Assembly: GCA_947054455.1 (NCBI GenBank)
Contig: CAMRWN010000002.1
Location: forward strand, 120,104 to 184,103
From: an uncultured Alphaproteobacteria bacterium
Lineage (GTDB): Bacteria; Pseudomonadota; Alphaproteobacteria; Rs-D84
Reading direction: 5' to 3'
DNA: 64,000 nt
The first letter of the stretch is position 1. Each line of letters starts with the position of its first letter. Both the position numbers and the translations under genes were made by a program. Below, in pieces: positions 20,147-31,081 of the stretch. The notes under the pieces were generated by a model. It was not told the origin of the DNA. It searched no databases and saw only the letters and a program-made list of their open reading frames with translations.

Positions 20147-21218
20147 ATGATTATACCAAATGAAATTTTAACCCGAATTTCCGACGACATTTCCGCCGTC
20201 AGGGGGTTTCTTTGACCCGGCAAAGCTGGAATCTGAAATAAGCGAACTGACCCGCCAGACCGAAAATCCCGAATTTTGGGATAATCCGGACGCCGCGCGT
20301 ACTGTAATGCAGAAAAAATCATCCAAGGAAAAGGCGTTAAGCGAACTGCGCGCAATGGAATCCGAATATGCCAACCTGCGTGATTTATATGAAATCGCCC
20401 CGGATGACGCGGATGTTGTCGCAGCGATTGAAAATTTGGCGGATACGGCGCACCGCGCGAAATTTATCACCCTGTTCAAAGACCCGGCGGACAATAACGG
20501 CGCATTCTTGTTCATCCAGGCCGGCGCCGGCGGAACCGAGGCCCAAGACTGGGCCCAGATGCTGTCGCGGATGTACGCCCGCTGGGCCGAGCGGCACGGA
20601 TTTTCAACAGAGGTCATAGAAGAACACGAAGGCGACACCGCGGGAATAAAAAACATTACATACCGCATATCTGGCGAACGCGCGTACGGTTGGCTAAAGA
20701 ATGAAATCGGTGTGCATCGTCTGGTGCGTATATCACCCTTTAACGCCAATGGCAAACGCCAGACCAGCTTCGCATCCGTCGACGTATGGCCCGACATCGA
20801 CGACACCATAGAAATAGAAATAAACGACAAAGACCTGCGGATTGATACATACCGTTCGTCCGGCGCGGGTGGCCAGCATGTTAACAAAACCGACAGCGCG
20901 GTGCGCATAACCCACCTGCCTACGAATACGGTGGTAACATGCCAGAACGAACGCAGCCAGATTCAAAACAAGGAAATGGCGATGAAAATGCTGCGTTCGC
21001 GCCTGTATGAACTGGAACTGCAGAAACGCGCCGAGGAGGAAAATGCCGCCAAGGCCGCGCAAAAGAAAATCGAATGGGGCAGCCAGATTCGCAACTATGT
21101 ACTGTACCCATACCAGCTGGTCAAGGATGTGCGCACCGGGGTCGAAAAAACTGATTCCGATGCGGTTCTGGACGGGGATTTGGACGAATTTATGCTAAGC
21201 CTGCTGCAGCGCGGATAA
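20147..21218 (+). CDS. prfB: Peptide chain release factor 2, programmed +1 frameshift at TGA 20213-20215
   Basis: MIIPNEILTRISDDISAVRGFL then AGGGGGTTTCTTTGAC slippery site; +1 frame continues DPAKLESEISELTRQ...; SSGAGGQHVNKTDSAVRITHLPTNTVV (GGQ motif). Confidence 0.96.
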
Positions 21219-21222
21219 AAAA

Positions 21223-21271
21223 ACAAACCGGCTTAGGCCGGTTTTTATTCTGGTGCACCCGGCGCGATTCA
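21223..21271 (+). repeat. Direct-repeat copy 1: terminator + truncated tRNA-Arg 3' end
   Basis: aaacaaaccggcttaggccggtttttattctggtgcacccggcgcgattc, repeated at ~21380-21428 where it belongs to the intact tRNA-Arg. Confidence 0.85.
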
Positions 21272-21407
21272 CTCGGCATAAATGCCTGCGTGGCATTCCT
21301 GACGTCTCGACTGCGCGAATGCTTGTCTCGACTAGTCATTGTCGAACGCGCGTTCTAATCGCGGCATATAAAATAAAAAACAAACCGGCTTATGCCGGTT
21401 TTTATTC

Positions 21408-21484
21408 TGGTGCACCCGGCGCGATTCGAACGCGCAATCCCCGCCTTCGGAGGGCGATGCTCTATCCAGTTGAGCCACGGGTGC
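21408..21484 (-). tRNA. tRNA-Arg (anticodon CCG)
   Basis: Reverse complement gcacccgtggctcaactggatagagcatcgccctccgaaggcggg...gttcgaatcgcgccgggtgcacca; loop CTCCGAA. Confidence 0.94.
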
Positions 21485-21634
21485 AAGTATTCCTGATTGT
21501 ACCGCTTTTTATAAAAAATGCAAGCAGTGCTTTCACATATTTAAACGCCGCGCACACGTTCGGCAAAAATACGATTGCAACAGGAAATAATTCCCGCTAC
21601 AGTTCATACATAATATAAATAGGAGGGAATTCAT

Positions 21635-22087
21635 ATGTTCAGATTTTTGTTAATTGCACTGGCACTGGCGGGTTGCAACAGTATTTATGTAAAGCCCGGT
21701 ACACTGGATACCACCAAAACATTTTACGCGGACCGCGGCGGATACACAATGCGCCGCAGCATCAAGCAACAGATGGAGGCACGTGGATATAACGTGGTTG
21801 TCGGCATCGCCAAATCAGCCACACATTTGAACGACGGCGCCGAAGGAATAGAAATTGATTCCGCTGGCGTTCCAAACGATGCGCGCTATATTGTCAAAGT
21901 AAATGAACGCCGTGAAATGTTCAATCCGTTTTGGTGTCCGCTGAATGGTTTTTGGTGGTGGAATTTCAACGTATCCATTGCCGACCAGAAAACGGGACAA
22001 GAACTGATGACATGGCGCGGGCGCGGATGCTCGCACAGTTCGCTGCGCAAGCTGAACAAAATTTTGGAACAAATGGAAATTAAATGA
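21635..22087 (+). CDS. Putative lipoprotein
   Basis: MFRFLLIALALAGCNS lipobox; 150 aa. Confidence 0.7.
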   Translation: MFRFLLIALALAGCNSIYVKPGTLDTTKTFYADRGGYTMRRSIKQQMEARGYNVVVGIAKSATHLNDGAEGIEIDSAGVPNDARYIVKVNERREMFNPFWCPLNGFWWWNFNVSIADQKTGQELMTWRGRGCSHSSLRKLNKILEQMEIK

Positions 22088-22509
22088 CGTCAGACGAAAA
22101 TATCGCGGCAATTTTAGAAATAGTCAGGGCGTGCGACGCCCTGCAATTGTGTACGTGCGGCGCGACCGAATACCCAGAAACACGACACGTATCCAATGCA
22201 ATGAACCGTGATGCGAATGATTTGACACTGATGTTCATGACCGGCGCAAAAACGCCAAAGGCGGCACAACTGCGCGCTAATCCTAAATGCTGTCTGTACT
22301 ATTTCAACGACGCAAACCGTCATGCGGTGCGACTGTTCGGCGAAATCGAATTTATTGCGGACATGGCGTTGCGACGCGTGCACTGGCGACCGGAATTTGC
22401 AAAATTCGGATACAACGGCCCAGACGACCCGGATTTCGCGCTTATGCGTTTTATACCACGAAAATACAAATTTTATGTCGCATCCGAGTTAAAATCAGGA
22501 ACACTGTGA
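22084..22509 (+). CDS. Pyridoxamine 5'-phosphate oxidase-like FMN-binding split-barrel protein
   Basis: LQLCTCGATEYPETRHVSN...LTLMFMTGAKTPKAAQLRANPKCCLYYFNDANRHAVRLFGEIEFI; ATGA overlap with preceding CDS. Confidence 0.8.
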   Translation: MTSDENIAAILEIVRACDALQLCTCGATEYPETRHVSNAMNRDANDLTLMFMTGAKTPKAAQLRANPKCCLYYFNDANRHAVRLFGEIEFIADMALRRVHWRPEFAKFGYNGPDDPDFALMRFIPRKYKFYVASELKSGTL

Positions 22510-22520
22510 AAATAACAATA

Positions 22521-22553
22521 AAAAAAGGGGCCGAAAAAACGGCCCCTTTTAAA
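22521..22553. terminator. Hairpin terminator between convergent genes
   Basis: aaaaggggccg-aaaaaa-cggcccctttt. Confidence 0.75.
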
Positions 22554-22565
22554 CAACTTGTGATA

Positions 22566-23189
22566 TTATTCATCAATGTTTGTGTATTCGCAAAAACCTT
22601 CGTTTGTATCGCAGCGGGAAATTGTGCCTTCGCTGATGAAATATCCGCGTTCATGCAGACATGCCGCGCACATTTCCGGGGCCTCGGTTCCGATGTGCCA
22701 GTTGCCACAGTTTGTGCAGCGCCACATGACAACCTTGTCCTGTTTGAACAATGTGCCGTTTTCAATGGCTTCGGCCAGTGCGCGATAACGCGATTCATGA
22801 TAACGTTCGGCATAACCGATGTTTTTCAAAACTTCCGCAATCGCCGGGAAGCCTTCCTGGGCCGCAATCTGGGCAAATTTCGGATACATTTCGGTATTTT
22901 CTTCGTGTTCACCGTATGCCGCCGCCTTCAGATTTTCCAATGTAGTTCCGATTTTGCCGGCCGGGAAAGACGCGGTAATTTCCAAATCACCGCCTTCCAA
23001 AAACTTGAACAGACGAGACGCGTGTTCCTTTTCCTGGTCCGCAGTTTCCAAAAAGATTTTCGCAATTGCCTGATAGCCTTCCTTTTTCGCCTTGGATGCA
23101 AAGAAGGTATAACGGTTGCGCGCCTGGGATTCGCCGGCAAATGCCATCAGCAAATTCTTTTCGGTCTGCGTTCCTTTTAGTGTTGCCAT
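22566..23189 (-). CDS. Rubrerythrin
   Basis: MATLKGTQTEKNLLMAFAGESQARNRYTFFASKAKKEGYQ...; C-terminal rubredoxin-like WRCTNCGNWHIGTEAPEMCAAC. Confidence 0.95.
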   Translation of the reverse strand: MATLKGTQTEKNLLMAFAGESQARNRYTFFASKAKKEGYQAIAKIFLETADQEKEHASRLFKFLEGGDLEITASFPAGKIGTTLENLKAAAYGEHEENTEMYPKFAQIAAQEGFPAIAEVLKNIGYAERYHESRYRALAEAIENGTLFKQDKVVMWRCTNCGNWHIGTEAPEMCAACLHERGYFISEGTISRCDTNEGFCEYTNIDE

Positions 23190-23271
23190 GATTTTCTCCT
23201 TTATGTAGTTTAGCTTGTGCATAAAATCCTAGCACATGGTAATTGAAAAATCAAAAAAATTATTATGCCGC

Positions 23272-25150
<1,879 letters not shown>

Positions 25151-25181
25151 TTAAACACATTAAAAATAAAAAGGCAAAAAA

Positions 25182-25412
25182 ATGTTTGGAAAAGTAAAAA
25201 AAGTATTCTTTACCGGTGTGTTTGGGATTTTGTATGTTTCGTTTATTGCACAGTTGGTATATATTCTGGGCTGGACACACGGATTTGAAAACAAACTGAT
25301 TCAGCTGGCGTTGCTGTCGCTGGAATGGCTGGTTCTGATTGCGGCACGTTATCTGTCAAAGCGCAGCAGCGGTGCCGCCCAGCATAACGGCTATAACAAC
25401 CGCCGTCGTTAA
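25182..25412 (+). CDS. Small membrane protein, 76 aa
   Basis: Hydrophobic segments VFGILYVSFIAQLVYILGW and LIQLALLSLEWLVLIAA. Confidence 0.6.
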   Translation: MFGKVKKVFFTGVFGILYVSFIAQLVYILGWTHGFENKLIQLALLSLEWLVLIAARYLSKRSSGAAQHNGYNNRRR

Positions 25413-25579
25413 TATTGCGACAACGCATAAAAAATCCCCGCAATCGGGGATTTTTTTATATTCGTTTTGCCCGGCGAAGAATCCGCCCCCCCAACATATC
25501 CCGCACTATAAAAGTTCATTTTATTCTTGTCCATATTGCTCTTGAAAATCAATAAAAATGCCTTATTATTAGTTTTACC

Positions 25580-27337
25580 ATGAAAGAATATATTTTACCT
25601 TTTCGAAATCTTGTCGTCAGCCCGGGATTAACCGTGCCGCTGTACATAGACAATCCATTATCTATCGCCTGCATAGAAGCCGCGATGAAAAACAGCCGCC
25701 GCATCGTCCTGACGCCGCAGCACAGCTGGGGCTATCCGGCCGAGGCCGGGGATGTATATGATGCGGGGACAATCGGCGACATCGCCCAGGTTTTACGCAT
25801 GCCGGACGGTTCGGTTCACGCAATAGTACGCACGACGGGCGTTGTAAAGATATCGGACATTTCCGTTGAAAACGGATTGTTTACCGGCGAAATGACGCCG
25901 CTGGAAATTCTGGACGACATGGAAACGGAACGCGTCGTTGCATTGCGCGACAAGATAACCGCAAATCTGCAGTCGCTATATGCATCGCGCAAGGCCAAGA
26001 CGGACAAGCTGCGCGCTGTTGCACAAAATTATCCGCTGCCGGCGTTCATAGACTCGGTCGTGCAAATGCTGGACGTTGAAACGGACATATCCGTCCAGAT
26101 TCTGTGCGCAAACACTTGGCTGGAAAAACTGATTATTCTGCTGGGCCAGGTCAACCTGCTGGGCGAGACGATGAAAATAGAAGATTCCATCAACCGCCGC
26201 ATAAACCAGCAAATGGAAAACGGCCGCCGCGACGCATTTCTGCAGGAAAAGCTGCGTGCGATTCAAAAAGAACTGGGCGACGACAGCGAGGAAATGGATG
26301 CGGAAAACATGCGCCGCCGCATAGAAAAAGCCCCCCTGCCCGCGGATGCCCGCGACAAGGCCATGTCGGAATGGCGCCGCATGCGCAGTCTGTCGCCAAT
26401 GTCGAACGAAGGCGGCCTGCTGAAGACATATCTGGATGAACTGCTGGCGATGCCATGGACAAAATCTTCGTCTGCGCCGATTGATTTGAAAAATGCACGC
26501 GCCACATTGGATTCGTGCCACAGCGGCATGCCCGGCGTCAAGGAACGCATTCTGGAACACATTGCAGTCATGAAAAAAACGGGCCGCAACCAAGGCAGCA
26601 TTTTATGTCTGGTCGGGGCGCCGGGTGTCGGCAAGACATCCCTGTGCAAGTCAATTGCAGACGCACTGGGCCGCAAGTATCAGCGCATATCGCTGGGTGG
26701 AATATCGGACGAGTCGCATTTCCGCGGCCACCGCAAAACCTATATAGGTGCGCAAACCGGGCGAATAATGGACGCACTGAAACGCTGCAAGGTGAACAAT
26801 CCTGTCATTGTTTTGGACGAAATCGACAAAATGGGCCGCGATTGGCGCGGGGATCCGGAATCGGCGCTGCTGGAAATACTGGACCCGGAACAGAACAAGA
26901 CGTTCCGCGACCATTATCTGGAGGTTGATTTCGACCTGTCCAACGTATTGTTCATCGCAACCGCGAACAGTCTGAACATGTCCAGCGCGCTAAAAGACAG
27001 AATGGAAATTATCGAAATCCCCGGATATGACACCGCGGAAAAGATAAAAATCGCACGCGACCATCTGATTGCGCGCGCCGCCCGCGACACGGGTTGGGAC
27101 ATGGACAACATCGTCATATCAGACGACGCCATACGGCATGTTATTCAAAATCATACGTCGGAACAAGGCGTGCGCCAGTTGCAGCGCGAACTGACCGCGA
27201 TTCTGCGGCGCACCCTGCTGGAAAACGACGGCGAAGATGCAAAAACCGAATTTACACCGGCGACGATAGACAGACTGCTGTCCGTGCGTCAGTCGGCCGG
27301 ATTCGCAAAAAAAATCGGGTTCGGGATACGGGCCTAG
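25580..27337 (+). CDS. Lon-like AAA+ protein lacking the C-terminal protease domain
   Basis: Lon N-domain and AAA+ module (GAPGVGKTSLCKSIADALGRKYQRISLGGISDESHFRGHRKTYIGAQTGRI...VLDEIDKMGRDWRGDPESALLEILDPEQNKTFRDHYLEVDFDLSNVLFIATAN); stops at GFAKKIGFGIRA* with no Ser-Lys protease domain. Confidence 0.88.
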   Translation: MKEYILPFRNLVVSPGLTVPLYIDNPLSIACIEAAMKNSRRIVLTPQHSWGYPAEAGDVYDAGTIGDIAQVLRMPDGSVHAIVRTTGVVKISDISVENGLFTGEMTPLEILDDMETERVVALRDKITANLQSLYASRKAKTDKLRAVAQNYPLPAFIDSVVQMLDVETDISVQILCANTWLEKLIILLGQVNLLGETMKIEDSINRRINQQMENGRRDAFLQEKLRAIQKELGDDSEEMDAENMRRRIEKAPLPADARDKAMSEWRRMRSLSPMSNEGGLLKTYLDELLAMPWTKSSSAPIDLKNARATLDSCHSGMPGVKERILEHIAVMKKTGRNQGSILCLVGAPGVGKTSLCKSIADALGRKYQRISLGGISDESHFRGHRKTYIGAQTGRIMDALKRCKVNNPVIVLDEIDKMGRDWRGDPESALLEILDPEQNKTFRDHYLEVDFDLSNVLFIATANSLNMSSALKDRMEIIEIPGYDTAEKIKIARDHLIARAARDTGWDMDNIVISDDAIRHVIQNHTSEQGVRQLQRELTAILRRTLLENDGEDAKTEFTPATIDRLLSVRQSAGFAKKIGFGIRA

Positions 27338-27359
27338 CAAATAAACAAAAGGACATAAT

Positions 27360-27647
27360 ATGAAAATCCTGCATGCATACGAAATTGTAAAGACCATCGA
27401 AAAATCCAATGCCAAAATCCGCTTTCTAGAAGGTGCATATTCGGAACAATACATCTTGGACGACGTCAATCATTTCATAATCGCAACCAAACTGGGACCA
27501 GTAGCGGGCAAACAACTGATATACACAGCCAGCACAGAGGTGGCACACCCCTGCAATGATACTGATTTCCATGGACGCCCCGCGCAGATAATATTTGATG
27601 CCCTGCGCAAAAAAATGTGTCAAAATAATCAAAATCGGACGCGTTAA
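27360..27647 (+). CDS. Hypothetical protein, 95 aa
   Basis: Open frame with ribosome-binding-like AAAGGA upstream. Confidence 0.5.
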   Translation: MKILHAYEIVKTIEKSNAKIRFLEGAYSEQYILDDVNHFIIATKLGPVAGKQLIYTASTEVAHPCNDTDFHGRPAQIIFDALRKKMCQNNQNRTR

Positions 27648-27649
27648 AA

Positions 27650-28201
27650 ATGATTTTGATAATAAATACATCAGGGGCCGGGCTGGAATTCGCAATGGGC
27701 GAACATTATGCGCACATTGATGCGGAAAAGCAGTCCGCCGCCCTGCCCGCCGCAACGCAAAAATTTTTAAACGAATGCGGCGCTGCATGGTCAGATTTGC
27801 ACGCAATCGGCGTTGTCGTTGGCCCCGGCAGTTTTACCGGCATTCGTCTGGGCATTGCATATGCCAAAGGACTGGCCATGGGATTGAACATTCCCGTCGT
27901 GCCAATCAGCGCATTTGAATTATACCTGGCGGCGACGCCGGACGCGTTTGTTGCAATTGATTCCGGACGCGGCGATTTCTTTGTCGCCGCACCGGGACTG
28001 ACGCCGTGTACAATGTCAATTGATGACGTTGAAACACGCCAGATGGAATGGCCCCGCACGGTCGGTCATCGTCCGTTCAACCTGGGGCTGGGGACGCATA
28101 TTGTGCAACAGAAACTGGATTCCGGCGCCATTGAACCTGCGGTTCCGATGTATCTGCGTCCCAGCTATGCGGAGCAAAACAACAAATGTTCGACGAAATA
28201 G
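27650..28201 (+). CDS. tsaB: tRNA threonylcarbamoyladenosine biosynthesis protein TsaB
   Basis: MILIINTSGAGLEFAM...IGVVVGPGSFTGIRLGIAYAKGLAMGLNIPVVPISAFE. Confidence 0.92.
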   Translation: MILIINTSGAGLEFAMGEHYAHIDAEKQSAALPAATQKFLNECGAAWSDLHAIGVVVGPGSFTGIRLGIAYAKGLAMGLNIPVVPISAFELYLAATPDAFVAIDSGRGDFFVAAPGLTPCTMSIDDVETRQMEWPRTVGHRPFNLGLGTHIVQQKLDSGAIEPAVPMYLRPSYAEQNNKCSTK

Positions 28202-28572
28202 CAAATCTTCACGCGAAATGCTTTCCGGCAAAACCCTGGGCGGCGGGTGATTTTGCAGATTTGAAAAAATCCGGCTGCGAAATAATTGCCAGCCAAAACG
28301 GTTTCATTGTTTATCGCACCGTCCTGGACGAAGCCGAAATAATAACAATCGGCGTTGCACCCGACGCGCGGCGCGGCGGAATCGCGGCCGCCATGCTGGG
28401 GATTGTCGAAGGTGAACTGAAAAAATCCGGCGTAAAAAAAATATTTTTGGAAGTGGCCGAAGATAATGCCGCCGCGCGCGCACTGTACGCCCGCAACGGA
28501 TACGTTGAATCGGGGCGCCGGCCGAAATATTACGACGGCGTTGACGCCATTTTAATGGAGAAGAACATATGA
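28186..28572 (+). CDS. rimI: GNAT acetyltransferase, RimI-like
   Basis: IGVAPDARRGGIAAAMLGIVEGELKKSGVKKIFLEVAEDNAAARALYARNGYVESGRRPKYY; overlaps tsaB. Confidence 0.85.
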   Translation: MFDEIANLHAKCFPAKPWAAGDFADLKKSGCEIIASQNGFIVYRTVLDEAEIITIGVAPDARRGGIAAAMLGIVEGELKKSGVKKIFLEVAEDNAAARALYARNGYVESGRRPKYYDGVDAILMEKNI

Positions 28573-29561
28573 CCGAAGAAAATGTAGAAATTCATCTGAC
28601 GCCATCCACGCCGGTTCCCGGCGACACGGTTGCAGTCGTGGCAATCGGCGGCGAGTTGACGAATACAGAAGACAAGGCGGATTCATATGCCAAAATGCTG
28701 CGACGTTTAATGGCTGAAAATGACATTGAGGGCGTTTCGGTATATTCGGTTTATTATTTGTTTGGCAATCATAACACGACAAATGAACGCATTGAACTGT
28801 TCTGCCGCGCGGGTCGCCGAGTTTTATGCCGTCAAAAGAGTCCTCAAAAAATCCCGGACTATGTCGCAAAAATATATGACGCTGTTTTGCGGCCGCGCAT
28901 TTCCAGCGCGGACGGAAAGCGGATTCCAACGCCAGAGGCCGACGCGCGCATCGGGCGACTGACGCTGTACGCGCACTGCCACGGTGCGGCGGTTATCGTG
29001 CAAATGGCGAATCTTATGCGGCGCGACATGGCCAAAATGGGATACACCAACGCAGAGATAGATAAAATTCAGAAAAACCTGCTGGTGGTGCAGTACAGCC
29101 CGATTGCCCCGCTGGAACATCCGCGCTTTACAACACTGTCGTTTGCATCGGCCGAAGACACGCAGATGGACCACTATAACACCGTATCGGAATATATCGC
29201 GGAACATTCCGCAGATATTCTGCCCAGCTATTTGTCGTTCATGGGCGAAAATCTGTTCGTCGCGTCAAAATTGAAATCCACATTCGGCAAAGAACACGAC
29301 CACCGTGGAATGCTGCGCGATGACGATACGCGCCACAATCTGACACCAGACGGGAAAATTATATTCGCCGCCCAGCGAAACGCACTGATTAACGGCGTAC
29401 GACGGTCGCAGGCCGGCGCTTCAATGCCGCCGGTTTCGAAACTGGTGTCGGATGACCGTATTGTGAATTTTGATGATTTGAATACAAACGGCGAATTTCT
29501 GAAACGAATTATGACGTTTGATTTGCAGCAACAAAATCTAGAACGCGGGCGTCAAAAATAA
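28569..29561 (+). CDS. Hypothetical protein, 330 aa
   Basis: ATGA overlap with rimI; no recognised domain; 3' end overlaps the convergent helicase by ~50 nt. Confidence 0.6.
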   Translation: MTEENVEIHLTPSTPVPGDTVAVVAIGGELTNTEDKADSYAKMLRRLMAENDIEGVSVYSVYYLFGNHNTTNERIELFCRAGRRVLCRQKSPQKIPDYVAKIYDAVLRPRISSADGKRIPTPEADARIGRLTLYAHCHGAAVIVQMANLMRRDMAKMGYTNAEIDKIQKNLLVVQYSPIAPLEHPRFTTLSFASAEDTQMDHYNTVSEYIAEHSADILPSYLSFMGENLFVASKLKSTFGKEHDHRGMLRDDDTRHNLTPDGKIIFAAQRNALINGVRRSQAGASMPPVSKLVSDDRIVNFDDLNTNGEFLKRIMTFDLQQQNLERGRQK

Positions 29562-30819
29562 CATCGCGCGGACGCAGCGGCCCAGACACATGCATGTCCG
29601 CCGCCGTCCGCGTACGGGACAGCGCGACATACGTCTGGCCGTGTGCAAACGCACCGCGGGAAATATCAACCACAACCGAATCCAGTGTTTTTCCCTGGGC
29701 CTTGTGTATTGTCATGGCATAGCCCAGATTCAGCGGGAACTGTTTATAGGCGCCGACCTCGTTTTCCACCAGACGGTCATTCTCGTCGCGCGAATATTCT
29801 ATCTTCTGCCATTTTTCCGGTTTTACCACAACCGTGTCGCCCGTTCGATTAAGCAGACGCACCAATATTTCGCGGGCCGACATTGCCTGCACGACACCCA
29901 TGGAACCGTTGTGCCACTTGTCCCCGTTTTTCACAAACACAACCAACGCACCAACCTTTAGCGTCAGTTTCAGCGGCGCCGGCACGTCGCGTTCCTGGAA
30001 CGTTCCGGTCAGTTCCCCGTTGTACGTGATTTCAGGCGCCCCGATTTGATTCAGCCGGTCTGCGTTTATGCGTTCGGCCACAGCACGAAACGGCGTGATT
30101 ATAACCGCCGTGGCGCGCGCGCTATCATCCGAAATTTTGCAATTGTTAAAGAATTCCAGCGCCGACATGTCATTGTTGCGCAAACGCATCAGATTATCCA
30201 GCAATGCACCGTCGTTCTGGCGATAAACGCATTCAAAATTAAACATCCTGAAATCCGCGCGCTTATAGGCGTGGCTGTCGAAAAAATACGCGTTTGGATG
30301 CATGTATTCGGCACTGTACTGCGCGACGGCCGACGCGGTTATAACGGGCGGCAATTGAAACAGGTCGCCAATCGCCACCACCTGCAGGCCGCCGAACGGC
30401 GCATTATTATGCCGCGCGGCGCGCGCCAGATAATCCATCGCATCCAGCAAATCCGGCGCAACCATCGATATTTCATCAATAATCAGAACATCGGCCGCAT
30501 TCAGTATGTTTCGCGGTTTTGCCTTCAGCTTCAACAATTCCATCATTATAAAATCGCGTGGCTGAATCTGGAACAGCGAATGTATCGTCTGGCCGCCGAT
30601 GTTAAGTGCCGACACAGCCGTGGGGCATGCGCATATGATGCGCTTTTTCGATGCCGATTTCAGATAATTGACAAAGGTTGACTTGCCGGTGCCGGCCTGG
30701 CCCATAATCAGCAGGTTTGCATTAGAACGCTCTATCGCGTCAAAGGCGGCCATCTGTGTTTCATTCAAAATCGGCGCAATACATGTCATATCGGCCTTAT
30801 ATTTGCACACCGCGCACAA
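29509..30819 (-). CDS. PIF1/RecD-like superfamily 1 DNA helicase
   Basis: LLIMGQAGTGKSTFVNYLKSASKKRIICACPTAVSALNIGGQTIHSLF; VLIIDEISMVAPDLLDAMD; GYAMTIHKAQGKTLDSVVVD. Confidence 0.9.
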   Translation of the reverse strand: MCAVCKYKADMTCIAPILNETQMAAFDAIERSNANLLIMGQAGTGKSTFVNYLKSASKKRIICACPTAVSALNIGGQTIHSLFQIQPRDFIMMELLKLKAKPRNILNAADVLIIDEISMVAPDLLDAMDYLARAARHNNAPFGGLQVVAIGDLFQLPPVITASAVAQYSAEYMHPNAYFFDSHAYKRADFRMFNFECVYRQNDGALLDNLMRLRNNDMSALEFFNNCKISDDSARATAVIITPFRAVAERINADRLNQIGAPEITYNGELTGTFQERDVPAPLKLTLKVGALVVFVKNGDKWHNGSMGVVQAMSAREILVRLLNRTGDTVVVKPEKWQKIEYSRDENDRLVENEVGAYKQFPLNLGYAMTIHKAQGKTLDSVVVDISRGAFAHGQTYVALSRTRTAADMHVSGPLRPRDVIFDARVLDFVAANQTS

Positions 30820-30895
30820 AAAATAAAGCGGATATTAAAATTATCTTTATTTTTGGCTTGCAACAAAATGTAAATCATAATATAATGGCCGCCGT

Positions 30896-30972
30896 GGGTT
30901 AGTAGCTCAGTTGGTTAGAGCGGAGCGCTCATAACGCTTTGGTCGTGGGTTCAAGTCCTACCTAACCCACCA
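30896..30972 (+). tRNA. tRNA with CAT anticodon (Met or Ile2)
   Basis: gggttagtagctcagttggttagagcggagcgctcataacgctttggtcgtgggttcaagtcctacctaacccacca; loop CTCATAA. TTGGTCG variable region resembles Ile2 but is not decisive. Confidence 0.93.
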
Positions 30973-31081
30973 AAGAATCTTTACAGGCACGCGTGGCGCG
31001 CCTGTTTTTTTATTATGTTTATTTTTCTCTTGCGCCATATGTTTGATTTTTTCTAGAATGACATATAAAAGAGAGGAAAAT

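Noticed and set aside
22287-23180. 297-aa plus-strand ORF opposite rubrerythrin
   Set aside because: Antisense shadow; rubrerythrin on the minus strand is unambiguous.
30046-30681. 211-aa plus-strand ORF opposite the PIF1-like helicase
   Set aside because: Antisense to a motif-rich helicase; no independent support.
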